From Plectrocnemia conspersa (lineage: Eukaryota > Arthropoda > Insecta > Trichoptera > Polycentropodidae): a stretch of DNA of 64,000 nucleotides. The stretch is taken from positions 1 to 64,000 of the forward strand of contig VTFK01000114.1 in NCBI GenBank assembly GCA_009617715.1. Direction: 5' to 3'. Below the pieces are notes generated by a model that saw nothing but the letters and a program-made list of their open reading frames with translations, had not been told where the DNA came from and did no database searches. Position 1 is the first letter of the stretch. Each line of letters opens with the position of its first letter. Below, piece by piece: positions 25,083-37,291 of this stretch. A program made the translations under genes and the position numbers.

Positions 25083-26168
25083 TATGGGGGGGCCAATATA
25101 GATTTGTTATGGCCAAAACTGGTCGGCGCAGAAATAGCGGTGTTGTGAAATAAGGGTTCGGACGCGTGCCGTCGCGCGTCCGCCCCATTCTAACCATGTA
25201 AACACCGTAAACCGTTAAATAAATATTACTGCAGCGGGCTCAATCTGTGTCTCATTGCCACCCGCCATCATCACCACACCTAAACTGGTAACCTGCGACG
25301 TGATCCTGAGCACGTACATGGAGTCAGATTCAAAATGGCAGACACAGACGCCGCTGCAGTACAAAAAAGCCGAGCCGCTGCTGAGCTGTTTGCTGCCATC
25401 CCGCCGGTGCTTCCCTGGACCCGGACTCGAGCTGGCGGACCACCAAGACGATGGGCCTGCGCCCCCGACCTGCCGCCATCGTCAGCCACCGTTTGACAGA
25501 CGCCGCCACCGACCACGTGACCCAGGAAGCACCCGGCGCCGCCCACGCCTTCAGCGGGAAGCCACCGAAGTGCTGCCGTAGACCAGGCTCGAGTGGACCA
25601 CGCGTGACCCGTTTACGCCCCCGCGACTCCGAGCTCGAACCACATGTTCGGGGCCCGTCACGCGCGCGCCCTGTGTAGCTGCACCGACGCACCACAGGGC
25701 CCCGAAAGGTGCTCCCGGACATGCGTTCTTTCTCGCGCCCCTGGAGCCCTACGCGCCGCCCGGGTCTACGCGTGTTCCACCTCGGCTTGGAGCGAAGCAC
25801 GCCGCGCGTCACTGGAGGCCGCGCCGCCACACCATACGTCACGACTTTGCTACTTTTGCGCCGCCAGCATTTAATCAACAGCAGCGCCAAGGCCCCCATA
25901 CCTCCCCTGGTTATAGTTCGCAATTGTAAATTGCTAGGGCCGGAGCCGTATGGGGCCAATATAGATTTGTTATGGCCAAAACTGGTCGGCGCAGAAATAG
26001 CGGTGTTGTGACGGCTCTCTCTCTTCCGGCAAGCTTTAGGGTTCGGACGCGTGCCGTCGCGCGTCCGCCCCATTCTAACCATGTAAACACCGTAAACCGT
26101 TAAATAAATATTACTGCAGCGGCTCAATCTGTGTCTCATTGCCACCCGCCATCATCACCACACCTAAA
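25083..26168 (+). mobile_element. Deleted LTR retrotransposon between two direct repeats
   Basis: Direct repeats of about 200-220 bp at 25083-25284 and 25948-26168 share CCAATATAGATTTGTTATGG, GGTCGGCGCAGAAATAGCGG, CGTGCCGTCGCGCGTCCGCC and the CAGCGG.CTCAATCTGTGT tail with an AATAAA signal. The second copy has about 25-35 extra bases. A primer-binding-like TGGTAACCTGCGACGTGA follows the first copy at about 25287. The 0.66 kb between them is very GC-rich and opens a gag-like frame at 25334 (MADTDAAAVQK). No pol domain is left. Confidence 0.7.
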
Positions 26169-26786
26169 ATATTACAACATTTATAAATATAAAAGGGCAA
26201 TAAATTATTTATTATAGAAATACATTTCTTATAAAATATTTGGCTCGCATCAAAACTCTTAGACAGGTTAGGTGCGAGGAAGTGTGCTAGTGGGTGCTCA
26301 AAACATTTGAACATCCATGAATAACTCTCAACGAATCTGTAACGAGTCTATTTAATAGTATATAGAACGCGAAGGTATTCAAAGTGATGAACGAAGCGAG
26401 AATAACGACAGAGCGGTGGCAGCGAGTATGATTGGCTTGTGTTGCCATCTGACAATGTTGCGAGCCCAATCAAATAAGTTGGCCTTAAAACATATTGATA
26501 ATAACCTAATATTATTATGCTGACTATCTGTCAACATAAAACTGACATTGAAGTTAAAATACAGATCATATAATATAAAAAACTTGCTATTCTTTATATA
26601 TTTACTGACTAATTAATTGTAATAAATACTGACTAAAAAATTAAACATGTGAAAAGTTCCCTCATTTAAAATAATTTTATATAAATGCTAATTTATATAT
26701 TTGCTCCTCTTATTATATTTGTAGAATACTTGTTCTACGCTTCATTAAAAATATTTAGCTTTTTTGACAGTTAATATGTTTTAGAT

Positions 26787-27260
26787 CCGTGATTCCCAAA
26801 GTGGTTTATACCGACCCCAGAGAGTCGACGACAACCTACAAGGGGTCCATGTCAGCGAAAAAAAATTATGGGGGGCCATGAGATGTAAATGGGGATCAAC
26901 GATAGGGGTCTCAACGATGTCTCATTTCAGCAAGTTTAGGTTGAAAATTTATTATTAAAGCATCAGTTTCATCTCTCCCCCTAGAACCATTTTTTTTACA
27001 TAGTTATTTTATGTAACATATAATAAATTTAATTAATAAATGTATAAAACTAAACATGTGTTTTTTCAGTTTTTCACACTACACTTAACTACAGTTAGAA
27101 ATTTAAATCTTACACAGAGAGTAGCATTATACCAGCTGTCAAAAACACATTTGAAGTTGATGAATTTGTAAAAAATCAATATCAGGTGAGCAGGGAGTCT
27201 ACCCAAAACCGGAAAAACAAAGCAAGTGGTCTACGAGACAAAAAAGTTTGGGGACCTCCG
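26787..27260. mobile_element. hAT-type non-autonomous element
   Basis: Left end CCGTGATTCCCAAAGTGG and right end AGTTTGGGGACCTCCG form an imperfect inverted repeat. The flanks TTTTAGAT and TTTCAGAT differ by one base, as expected of an old 8-bp duplication. No transposase frame is visible. It sits directly upstream of NUP54. Confidence 0.6.
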
Positions 27261-27367
27261 TTTCAGATGGTATGATTATTAATTTTAGGTTCTTAGTATA
27301 TGGCCATTGTAAAGGTTGCTTAGGGCTCAATTAACGCGTTGCGAACTGTCAAACCGACATTATCAAC

Positions 27368-30300
27368 ATGAGTTTTGGCGGGGGTGCTCCGGCCTTCGGG
27401 GCTGCCGCTAAACGTAAGTATTAAATTTGAACATATCAAGCATTATCATTGTTTTAAACTTTGCTCGAAGGCTTTGCCATTTAATTTTAAAAAATATCGG
27501 AAAATGAAACTTAAAATTTTAATTTCTAACCTCTCAACTTAGCTTTCTGATAAAAATGCGTGATTGTTTTTACCCAGAAAATCTAAAGATTATTTGAAAG
27601 CGTTATAATACCCATTAGCTTAGAAACGATACTTATTAGTAATCATATCCGATTTGAAACGACTACTTCTGACATCTCTATTTGTTTTTCGTCACCAAAC
27701 TACAGTTAATATACAATAGTATACGGTAGTTAATCTACCAAGAGATGTCGTTTTTTCTGCAAATATAAAATAAATAATTATTAATTACTGTCTTCTGATG
27801 TCATTTGTTTTTCTTTGTGTATAGCGAAAATCTGCATTCACACAAGTAATTAATACAGAAAAGCAGCTAATATCAAATTGCCTTTTTGGGTAAATTCAAA
27901 TATTTTTCTTTTACGTCACATCAAAGTCATCGAGATTTTCATTTTCAAAAGTATGAAGATGTTCTGATTTCTCAATAATGTTGCCTATGCCGTTTATCCA
28001 TATCTTCACATATAATTTTAATAGTGTTTACTGCTTCGTGTTTTTAGAAACCCAATCTCACGGATGAATATTGTGATGAATAATTAAATTAAAGTCGAAT
28101 TAAGTTGTTCATAGTGATACCTATTAATTGTAAGTTGTAATAATAATTTATAATCAATACAATAGATGTCACCGATTTGAGTCCGGTGTTTCACTACTTA
28201 GTAGTTGTTAATTGTGTATACCTACTTAATATCTTGTCATATCACAAATTATGTTTGAAACTGTATTATCTTAAAAATGGGATTTTTTAATTTGCTGAAA
28301 AGATTTCTTATCAGGCTTACAGTAAACAACGTCTTTGCTGCATTGTTTTAATGAGTTTCAAAATTGTATGCATTTATTTTACATGTGCTTTGACTTACTT
28401 TGATATTGTTTCGTTATCTGGAATTGTTTAGCTTCTCTACTCCAGCTTACATGGTATTTATCAAATTATCTTTGGGGTTTTACCCTAAACAATATTATTC
28501 ATATTATCTTAGGTTTAATTAAAGAACACACCACAACAAATCTTTATTTTTAGAATCGATGATGACCTAAACATTTTTTTTCTTATTGTCAGTGTCTCAT
28601 TTTATAAATGATTCTAATTTGAAAATCGAATATTTACGATCGAAAATGTGTCAATAAATTATATAATATATATGACTTTTACCCTTGAAAGTTTGAATAG
28701 TATAAATAAAACAATAATAGACAAAAAGTTTCTTTAGAAATGCTTGTATTTATTAATGTACATATTTTTTCTGATTTCTAAAATATGATGAAGAATACTG
28801 TTTGGTGTGTATACAAATTAGTTTTCATAAATATTGCTTAATATGCCTCATACTAATGGGTCATGAAATAGTTGATAATGATTTACTCTTCTTACAAAAG
28901 TCAAGTAGTTTCACAATAGTCAATAAAAAATTCTTCATTTATTAGATTGCAACATCTTATATTTTCGATTTATTCGATAACTGGTATAAATAAAAAATGG
29001 AATTTATGAATATAACACTATTTAATTAGCAATAATGTTCTTAAATAAATAATTAAATGTACGACATAAATGACGCAACTCATATATTTGTTAATTGTTT
29101 AATAAATATTAATAATAATAAAATTATGCATCATGTTGTAGTGATTCATTTTGTGGTTTTCTTTCCTTTGCTGTCGTCAAATTTAACTCCGCGTTTCGAT
29201 TGCTGTCTCTCTTCTTCGTACATTACTTCGTGTGGTTTTATGTCCGATATGTTTTCTGACTCAAACGACTTACCGATTGTAGCTATACCTGCTAAGTCTT
29301 TAGAATCGCTCCTTTTTTTGCGATAATATATGAACATAGCGATTGCCGCTAACAATACTAACACCGCAAGAACTATGACTAAAATAATATAAGGCATGCT
29401 TTCCGAATCGTCGTGATGCTTTGCCTTTGTGAAGATATATTGAGTTACTGTTGTTGTATCTGAAAATAAAAATTAATTCAAACGGTTTTTCATAATAAAA
29501 TATTAATTTTAGTCTATTTAATATTTACCAAGGGATAATGTGGTAAATGATGGATCATCCGTGTGAATGATTTCCGGTATAACAGTCGTCTCTATTTCTC
29601 CTCCCGAATTATAATTATCCGGAACGTGTGTGATTGCCTCCGTAATAATATCATAAATGTTATCTTTTTCTGTCATAGTAGATCCACTTTCCAAATAATC
29701 CATTACTTCTTCGGTAACGGGCTCTGTTACACCATAATTACTCTGTTGATTGTTCACTATTTTATATATTTTTTCGACAGTATCGTTTATCGGGCTATCT
29801 GAAGATTGGTCCTGAAATTGATCTTCAGATTGATCATAAGGATGAACGTTTTGATACGGATCGTACGGTGCCATGTCGATATCTATAAAATAAATCAATA
29901 TTAATCACTTATTTTTCACTAAATTATATCGAAGTTCGATTTCACTAAACACAATTATTGTCAAATCACCTTTTGCTAACACAACTGTAATGCACACTAG
30001 GTTGTTACTTCTTCGAACGAGTCACGATGAACTGAAGAATGTGTTTTATTCCACCATATTATATAGCATAGTTTAATTTTACAGAATTTTTAACCACAAA
30101 TATCCTTAATGATTCATTCAAGGTATATCTGTGGTGTACGTCGACTTCCTTGGAATAATTTTTATCAATTATAATTTCCTGTTACAGTTCCTTTTTGGTA
30201 TTTTGTGTGTCGTTATTCCATAAAACAAAACATTTATTCGCAAAAAAAATGTATGGGTTTTTATATATTATTTACTATATATCTATATATAGTAAATGTG

Positions 30301-33300
30301 ACAGATGATAACTTAAAGTAAAATGCAGCAATAAATTATTAAAATAAAAAATATTTATCATTTACAATATATCTTAAAAATAAACTTATGGTTTCTCAAG
30401 ATATTTGATAGTTAGTCTAATATTTTGGCAATAAATTTAATTGCATCATTATTATAAATATGTCAAAAATGGTAATTTGTTAAAAATTATTTAAAATTTT
30501 TTTCCATATGATAATCTAAAGCCTAGACATCACTTTTAAATTAATTTACACATACAGGCAGTTATTGACTTTCTCACCTAATGCTCGTTAAAGATATACG
30601 AAATTAAAATGTATGAAAGTAAAGCAATGGATAAAAACATGGAAAAGTGTTAAAATATTTATTTTAGAATGAGATGTATTGGCATAAAAATAAATAACAC
30701 TGTTGATTAGTATATTGTGTTTTCTTTAAAAAATTATCAAGAGATTGAACTTTTATTTTCTTGATAAAGTGTCTTTGTCTTTTTCTATTGCTCTTCATTG
30801 GGATTACATCCTTCCATAATGATCAGACTTTTGTCAAGATATATGAAGGCTCCGTTCATATTCTTTTGTATTTCGTTCATCTCTTAGTGAAATTCCATTA
30901 ACTTATTAATATCTTTGTTGTAGACAATACAATTTAATTAATTTATATCAGTATCTTCCAACTTTACCTAAGACAGAACACCACACAAATCTTAAAATGT
31001 TAATAGATTATTGGTTATTTTGTAGGGTAGATATTCTACCATCCCAATTATATTTGCCGATTTCACACAGCAAACAGGCACGAGCCGATAAAAATAAAAT
31101 AGTTTATCTCAGATCACTCTTCGCATGGCGTATGATCCTAATACAACATCAGGTTCTCTCAAAACACGTTCGTTGAACGAAAATAAATGCTGGAATGGAA
31201 AATTTTATTATTGTGTTTGTGTTACGTTTTTATGTTTTTTTGTTTCAAGACACAAAGATTTCAGTTTAATAATCGATCGTGGTTGATTTATTTCTAGTTA
31301 TTTCATTTATATGCAAATCTGCACAAAACATACGCCGATACGGATCCGATCTTTATGTATATCTAATTCGTTCCAAACATTTTTAGTTTATACAAAAAAT
31401 TCGATAAAATCATGTATTTAAAAAAATATATTCGAATTATTGAGAACCCTTATCCATTAAAATGTCATGTCTTTTTGAAAACATATTTCCAAAACCTTTT
31501 GTAGTTTGGCTCAAATAAACGACCATTTGAAGCAAAAGTTTTGCTGCTTTCAAATATGTGTCGATAAAAATCTAACTCATAAATATGTATGAAAGTTGAG
31601 GAACGCAATTAAACATGATTTTCGAGTTTTTTTATCAAAGTAAGCATTCTCAAAATAATGCTATTATTTTTAAGAAATGCTTCGTATTTTTTAATCTGAG
31701 ATTATCCTTACATTTTACTGTAATAGTTTACGACTACTTGAAGCATTTATAATCAATATAACAACCATATTTTCATAATAGTGCATTGGTGGAAATCTGA
31801 ACTTGGACTACACCAGAATTAAATTTTAATATTTAAATAATATACAAATATTTTAAGAAATTATCTTATAAAATAATTAACTACATATATATTCTTTAAT
31901 TAAAAATTACTTATTTTTTTTGTATTTCTATATTTGAATAATATTTATTATCTGCAAAAATTCCAGACACATTATTGTTATTTTAAGAAATATAATCATT
32001 CCCATTATTGCCGCTCATCATTCACATTATTGAGTTATCATCAAACCTAAACATCAAGTATTAAGTTGTAATTAAAAGAAAAATGATGCAATGTTAATTG
32101 TATTATTGTGGTCGACACATCCGGTGTTAGTACGTTATTAGTTTTACATTGTGTTTTTACAGCACTGTGATTCATATGGTAATCGTAAAAACCAGACTAT
32201 TTAAGTATTTCCCCTCAATCTCATCAAAAAATCTTTTGCAGCTACGTTTGGTTCGACTTCTTTCTCGTTCGGATCGGCCACGACATCTGCACCGACGGGA
32301 ACCTTCGGCAACTTTGGTGCCGCGCAGACGAGCAGTGCCGGTTTCGGGTTTGGTAGCAACACAGCCACGACAAATGCTGGCTTCGGCACATTCGGCAGCA
32401 CTCCGGCGACCACCAACCCCGGCTTCTCCGGATTTTCTATGCCAGCTTCTTCAGCGGCTAACACGGGATTCGGATTCGGACCTACCCAGACTTCGACGGC
32501 GCCCGCTTTTGGCGCATTTGGACAAACAACCACTGCAACGTCGACTTTTCCTACTTTCGGCGCTGGAAGCAATGCAGCGGGAGGTAATTTAATTTTGATT
32601 TGGTTTTATTGATTGCGTTTTTAATTGATTTATTTTTTATAGGATCTCTTTTTGGAGCTGGTGGCAATCCTGGGTTCTCTGGATTTGGTGCCACCAATAC
32701 CGGCTTTGGAGGCGGAACTGCTGGATTCGGTGGAACTGCTGCACCAACATTTGGAGCACCGGGAACAGCATTCGGATCAACTTTTGGTGGAAATGCACCT
32801 ACATTTGGAGGAAATACGTTAGGCAGTACGTTTGGAGCCAAACCAAATACTACAGCTAATTTCGGCGCATTTGGTAGCACACTAGGGGGCACTACAGCAT
32901 TTGGGCAACAAATGCAAAATCAACAAGTAAAGTATTTATAATTGAAAGTTACAAGAGCCGTGTTTTGAATTGGGAATAATTAGAGACAAGCCATTAATTA
33001 AATATATCCAGCACAATAGATCTGTGATATAAGTCAGCGACTAATACCTGAAAGACCTGGACTCTAATCTCATATGGACCTTAATGTTTATCAATTTTTA
33101 TTATGTCTGAATTACTGATAATTATATAATTTTAATTCTAATCGAACATCACAGATTATATTCTCCTAGATTTTTCTAATTTCACGGATTAATTTTGTGA
33201 CGAATAATTAAATTTAAATCGAACTAGGTCGTTTATAGCATAGTTTCTTCGTCGTTTATAGCATAGTTTCTTCGCGGACCACCAGTGGTCCGCGAAGATT

Positions 33301-36300
33301 TTTATGATCGAATTTTATGCTGTATTTTATGGATTTTTAAATTATATTTTTTGTTACAGACTGGTTTAATATACTTAAATATGGTTATATCAGCATACTG
33401 TGCTGCAAAATTAATTGTTTTGAATAAAAAAAATCAATTATATAAATAATTATTATTTTATTTTAATGTTGATGGTCCGCAAAACATTTTTTGATTTTTT
33501 TGGTGGTTCGTGGATGTAAAAAGGTTTAGAAACTATGGTTTATAGGGACACCTATTAATTGTAAACAGTAATAATAATAAGTCCGTTGTCTCACTACTTC
33601 CTTAGTAATTGTGTTTACCTTGTAACGCATCAAGATTTACAATAAATAAATGAATGTATTTAAAGATATCTTTATTCCAAAAACGTTCAAATTAATTAAA
33701 TCATATTGTGTTAATGTCTTTAATACAGATGTTATTTTTATTGACGATCCCTTCATTTATGTGAACTCTTTTACCAGCTTATTAAGTTTGGAATAGAGAG
33801 AAGTCAATTAGGAATCAAATTTATGGTTTACACGATTTTTATGTTTAAATTCTTTAAAAACATGCAACAATCAATGATAAATTCCCCTGGAATCCCGGAA
33901 TGTTGAGCTTGTTATACCTTTGGATAAAAATATATTTTCCATAGCTACAAATAAAAGCAGAAATATTGTCAAAAAGTTCAAAAATCTCCTTAGAAACCAT
34001 AGCTTGAACGCCATCGCTCGATTGGAATAGTCTTTGCTATCATCAAAGGTGGAAGTCGAAGTCTTTCTTTTGCTTCAACCTTACCAGTGTTTTATAGCAC
34101 AATTTTTTTGAAATTATTCATTTTAACAACAATTTACATTTTAGTTTAACTCTCAAGGCTACATATTTTCCTGTACTTTATTAACACTGTTCTACGCACA
34201 TATATTGTAGTTTAAACAAAACCATGTTATTTCTAGTCTGATTCGCAGAATTTGTGGTTAAATTTAACACAACATTGAACAAACTAACATATTGTGTAGA
34301 ATTATCATATATAAGATTTACCCTAAATATTTCAACGTCTCTATTAACACCACATCATATATGTTTTTATTTTTCCCTATATGTAGCAACAACCAGTCAA
34401 TCCTAATGATGCGTTGATGAAAGCCATCTTCAATGTGAGCATTTTCCAAGATGAACGAGATCAAATCATTGCAAAGTATAACTTCTTACAAGCAAAGTGG
34501 GGTTTTGGTAAGTATTTTCATTAATAAAAAAATATTGATTGTTGATATATACATACATATAATCAATATTTAAATAAATTCCAGGAAAGGCTTACTATAC
34601 TCCAAATCAATTTGTCGAGTTAACGGAGCACAATCCACTGTGCCGATTCAAAGCCATCGATTACAACTGTTTCCCTCAGAGCTCCGATAAAGAGGGCTTA
34701 GTACAATTTATTTTCAACAAATCAGAACAAGGAGATTAAGTAAGTCAAAATTATATTAATTATTTTTATAAGTTTTACATTACAATTTTTTTTTTACCAT
34801 AGATCTCAACAGCAGCAACTGCAAACATCATTAGCTGCACTATTAGGAAATAAACCGACTCTCACCGTCACTATAGATTCGTTGAAACCAGTTTCTGAAT
34901 CTAAATCTCAAGTACTCATTTATTTATTACAAAACTCATTAATTTAGTTACTATCTAAAAAAGATATTTACTTGCAGGTAATAATTTTTGTAGTTGAAAA
35001 ATCGGCTACAGGAGGCACAGGAACTAGAATTCCATCCTTTGAATTATCCCAGTTTTTAAATGGTAATATGCAGAGGCAGCAATTGTCGCAGCTAGGTGTT
35101 ATTTCTGCCTTACCTCATGCTCGTCCTGAGCCGCGTTATCTTCAAGAATATTTGGAAACGCCGCCACCTGGTATGTTTTTTAAAATTAATTGTGTAATTT
35201 ATAAGTAAAAGTGAGTTAAGAAAGTAGATACAAGAATACGTGAATAACTGAATATTTTTTTATAATTTCAACACTTAGAGTTAGGTAATACCTACCATCA
35301 TGTTCGCTGATGGTAAAACACGAAAGAGGTAGAATCTACCGTTTTTTACCTTTGATACTTAATTACGGATTCTGTATATATCTACCTGAAAAAAATTATG
35401 GAATGAATGTTTGTACTATATCAAAAAAATTTTTTTTACCTTGAATAGAGCAAATTGTACACATGTGATCGTAAAATGACAGTAAAATTTTTCTGCTGTT
35501 TTAACCCACTAATGATTGATAAATATTTTATTTTAATTAAAAATAAACCACATTTTAAATGTAAATTAATTAAATTTCAATTTTTATTTTACACGATCCA
35601 CAGATTAAAAACTATTGATAAAATAATTTTTAACTAAAAGCTTTTGACCAATTTTATTTTATTATTATTTTCAATTAGAAAGTTATTGTATTTTTCTTAT
35701 AATTTTGCGTTGAGCAAAATTTTCATAAAACTGGTCGTTTTCATGCAGCAGGCGATGAAAAAACGACTTGTTGATTAAGTAGTGCAATTATTTGTATCAC
35801 AAGTTGCTAACTGTGCTACATAGAACATTTAAGATGCTACTAGCTGCTCAAAAATTCAATGGTTCTAATACCAACTACTGCGTGTAAAAAGTACAATTGG
35901 CATTAAATCTAGCTGTTAGTCAAAAGAGTATTTTGCATAAAGAGTTGATTAATTTCTATACCAATTCAGCTCAAGTTCTGCTAAAATATATTTTCACGGA
36001 ACACTCATTTTTGTTTTCAAAAGTCGTTAGACATTTATTTATGGGAATATTGTAAACAAAAGGTGAAGAAATTTATGTCACGTACCTAAAAAAATGCGCT
36101 AAAAGCGAAACAATGTGTGGGGGACGTTGAGGATCCGCAGATAAACATTAAATAATAACAGAGATATTCACGTTTTTTGTAGCAATATTTGTGCCTCTAC
36201 AATATTATTTATTTTAAATTAAACTTTTATTTATTAGGCATTGACATAAGATTGTGGAAGCAAGCGCAAGCGGATAATCCTGATCCTGATAAGTATTTCC

Positions 36301-37120
36301 CGACGCCAATGATAGGATTTTCTGAGGTATTAATTATTCATTAAATATATTCCATACAACAATTTTATTTTGTATTTATAGTTTATGTTAATGTTTAGGT
36401 TAAATGGAGAATGAAGTGCCAAGAAGAAGAGACTCAAATTCACGCGTCATTCTTATCTAAAGCTAGCGAAGAAGTTACAGAGTTGCGTGCCAAATTAGCC
36501 TCTTCTCATGCCAAGTTACAAGAGCAAAGAAGACGTTTTGTACATTTGCATCATAGACTTTTAACTGTATGTTTTATTAATAATAGCTATTCAATAAATT
36601 ATAGATATGTTTTTTGAATCTATATAATTACTTTTCAGGTTGTAGTTCGCCAAGAGAGCGCGCGGCGTTCCGGCGTTGCTGTCACAGGTGAAGAAGAAGC
36701 TCTTCGTAGTCGTTTAGAGGCTCTTCACTCTCAATTATCAGCTCCTACGCAGTTCAATGTAATTGATCTGAACCTTTATCGTATGCTATCTAGAATATTT
36801 TAATATTAATAAACATTTCAGGGACGATTAAGTGAACTTCTATCACAAATGAGAATGCAACGTTCTCAAGCTTCAATGCAAAAATCTGATCGGTATTCTA
36901 TGGATAAAGGTAGAAAACCATTTCATTTAATTGTTACGTATTAAAATTCTCTGTCTTTTAATAAATTATTATATTTTTAGATTCTCAAAATGATATTAAA
37001 CAGTACCTTATCATGCAACACAAAGGTATGGCTCATTTGATCGAAACCGTGAACAACGATATGGACAATTTGAAAATTATGCATGAAGGGTTAAATAAAA
37101 TTGTTCAAGAAGCTGAATAA
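27368..37120 (+). CDS. Nup54: Nucleoporin Nup54, 12 exons, about 617 aa, with one apparent frame break
   Basis: Exons: 27368-27413, 32242-32583, 32643-32926, 34387-34507, 34585-34739, 34803-34911, 34978-35170, 36238-36326, 36399-36566, 36639-36758, 36822-36909, 36981-37120. Residues 1-224 are an FG domain with about 27 FG dipeptides. The conserved Nup54 core follows (NDALMKAIFNVSIFQDERDQ, KAYYTPNQFVELTEHNPLCRF), then coiled coils (about 415-560) and a C-terminal helix. With Nup62 and Nup58 it makes the central channel of the nuclear pore. All phases agree except across exon 5: after FNKSEQ the frame reads GD-stop at 34737-34739, while removing one G near 34731 restores the family sequence EIK-SQQQQL into exon 6. 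The first intron (4.8 kb) hosts another gene. AATAAA signals lie at 37244 and 37248. Confidence 0.92.
27414..29100. other. NUP54 intron 1, left part
   Basis: AT-rich intron. It contains one copy (about 28050-28250) of a dispersed repeat also found at 33180-33620 and 47465-47600; otherwise nothing recognisable. Confidence 0.4.
29146..29874 (-). CDS. Unrecognised single-pass membrane protein nested in NUP54 intron 1
   Basis: Coding exons 29529-29874 (exon bounded at 29882 by an acceptor) and 29146-29459, joined in phase 1: 219 aa from the first ATG. The N-terminal 135 residues are acidic and Asp/Asn/Thr-rich (DPYQNVHPYDQSEDQFQD). A hydrophobic helix spans about 138-160 (ILVIVLAVLVLLAAIAMFI), followed by a basic stop-transfer YYRKKR and a hydrophilic 55-residue tail. 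Layout suggests a type I membrane protein. A further upstream exon (29970 to about 30033) splices in the same frame and would add a hydrophobic signal-like stretch (NNLVCITVVLAK), but no ATG precedes it in frame. I do not recognise the family and propose no function. Confidence 0.75.
29970..30033 (-). other. First exon of the nested membrane-protein gene
   Basis: Runs from a TCAGTT initiator to a GTGATT donor at 29969. The acceptor at 29883 gives a matching phase. The last 16 codons read LVRRSNNLVCITVVLAK in frame with the downstream protein, like the core and cleavage end of a signal peptide. An in-frame TGA lies just before them and there is no ATG, so this exon is either untranslated or has lost its start. 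Confidence 0.55.
30028..30066 (-). promoter_or_regulatory. TATA box and initiator of the nested gene
   Basis: On the minus strand CTATATAATATGG is followed about 30 bp later by CTTCAGTTCA, a good match to the arthropod TCAGT initiator. Spacing is that of a focused TATA promoter. It drives transcription opposite to NUP54. Confidence 0.6.
30067..32241. other. NUP54 intron 1, right part
   Basis: AT-rich DNA without a supportable gene. A short palindrome of ATATATCTATATATAG type lies near 30270-30295. Enhancers of either gene could be here, but none is recognisable by eye. Confidence 0.35.
33231..33545. mobile_element. hAT-type MITE nested in an older repeat
   Basis: Element 33239-33537 (299 bp) with ends CATAGTTTCTTCG and TTTAGAAACTATG, flanked by GTTTATAG on both sides. 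Near the left end it holds a perfect hairpin (CGCGGACCACCAGTGGTCCGCG). The first 23 bp including the duplication are themselves tandemly duplicated (33228-33250 and 33251-33273). It splits a repeat seen intact at 28050-28250. Confidence 0.85.
33640..34380. other. NUP54 intron 3, remainder
   Basis: AT-rich intron; nothing recognisable. Confidence 0.35.
35280..35790 (+). repeat. Dispersed repeat in NUP54 intron 7
   Basis: Same family as 15985-16445 in the TRMT6 intron and in the same orientation, with GCTGATGGTAAAACACGAAA and AGGTAGAATCTACCGTTTTT near its start. The remainder of the intron (35790-36230) is unassigned; weak frames there resemble retrotransposon sequence but not convincingly. 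Confidence 0.55.
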
Positions 37121-37291
37121 TAGTGTCTTAATGAATTATTTTATATGAATTATGAATTTATGATATATTTTTGATGATCATATTTCCAAATGTTTGATAC
37201 CAATTAAATGTATGCTTCTCTTTGCTTTCTAAATTAATTAATTAATAAATAAAACATCATCTTTTACATCTCATTTTATTTAATATAATAG

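Noticed and set aside
25255..26145. Long overlapping open frames on both strands, up to 271 codons
   Set aside because: They lie in the GC-rich interior and LTRs of a deleted retrotransposon, where stops are rare by composition. Apart from a short gag-like start at 25334 no domain is visible.
32201..32892. Proline/valine-rich minus-strand frames of 113-123 codons
   Set aside because: They are the exact antisense of the NUP54 FG-repeat exons 2 and 3.
35830..36130. Weak copia gag-like reading (KFNGSNTNYC, TYLKKCAKS) in NUP54 intron 7
   Set aside because: Too short and interrupted to assign; the resemblance could be chance.
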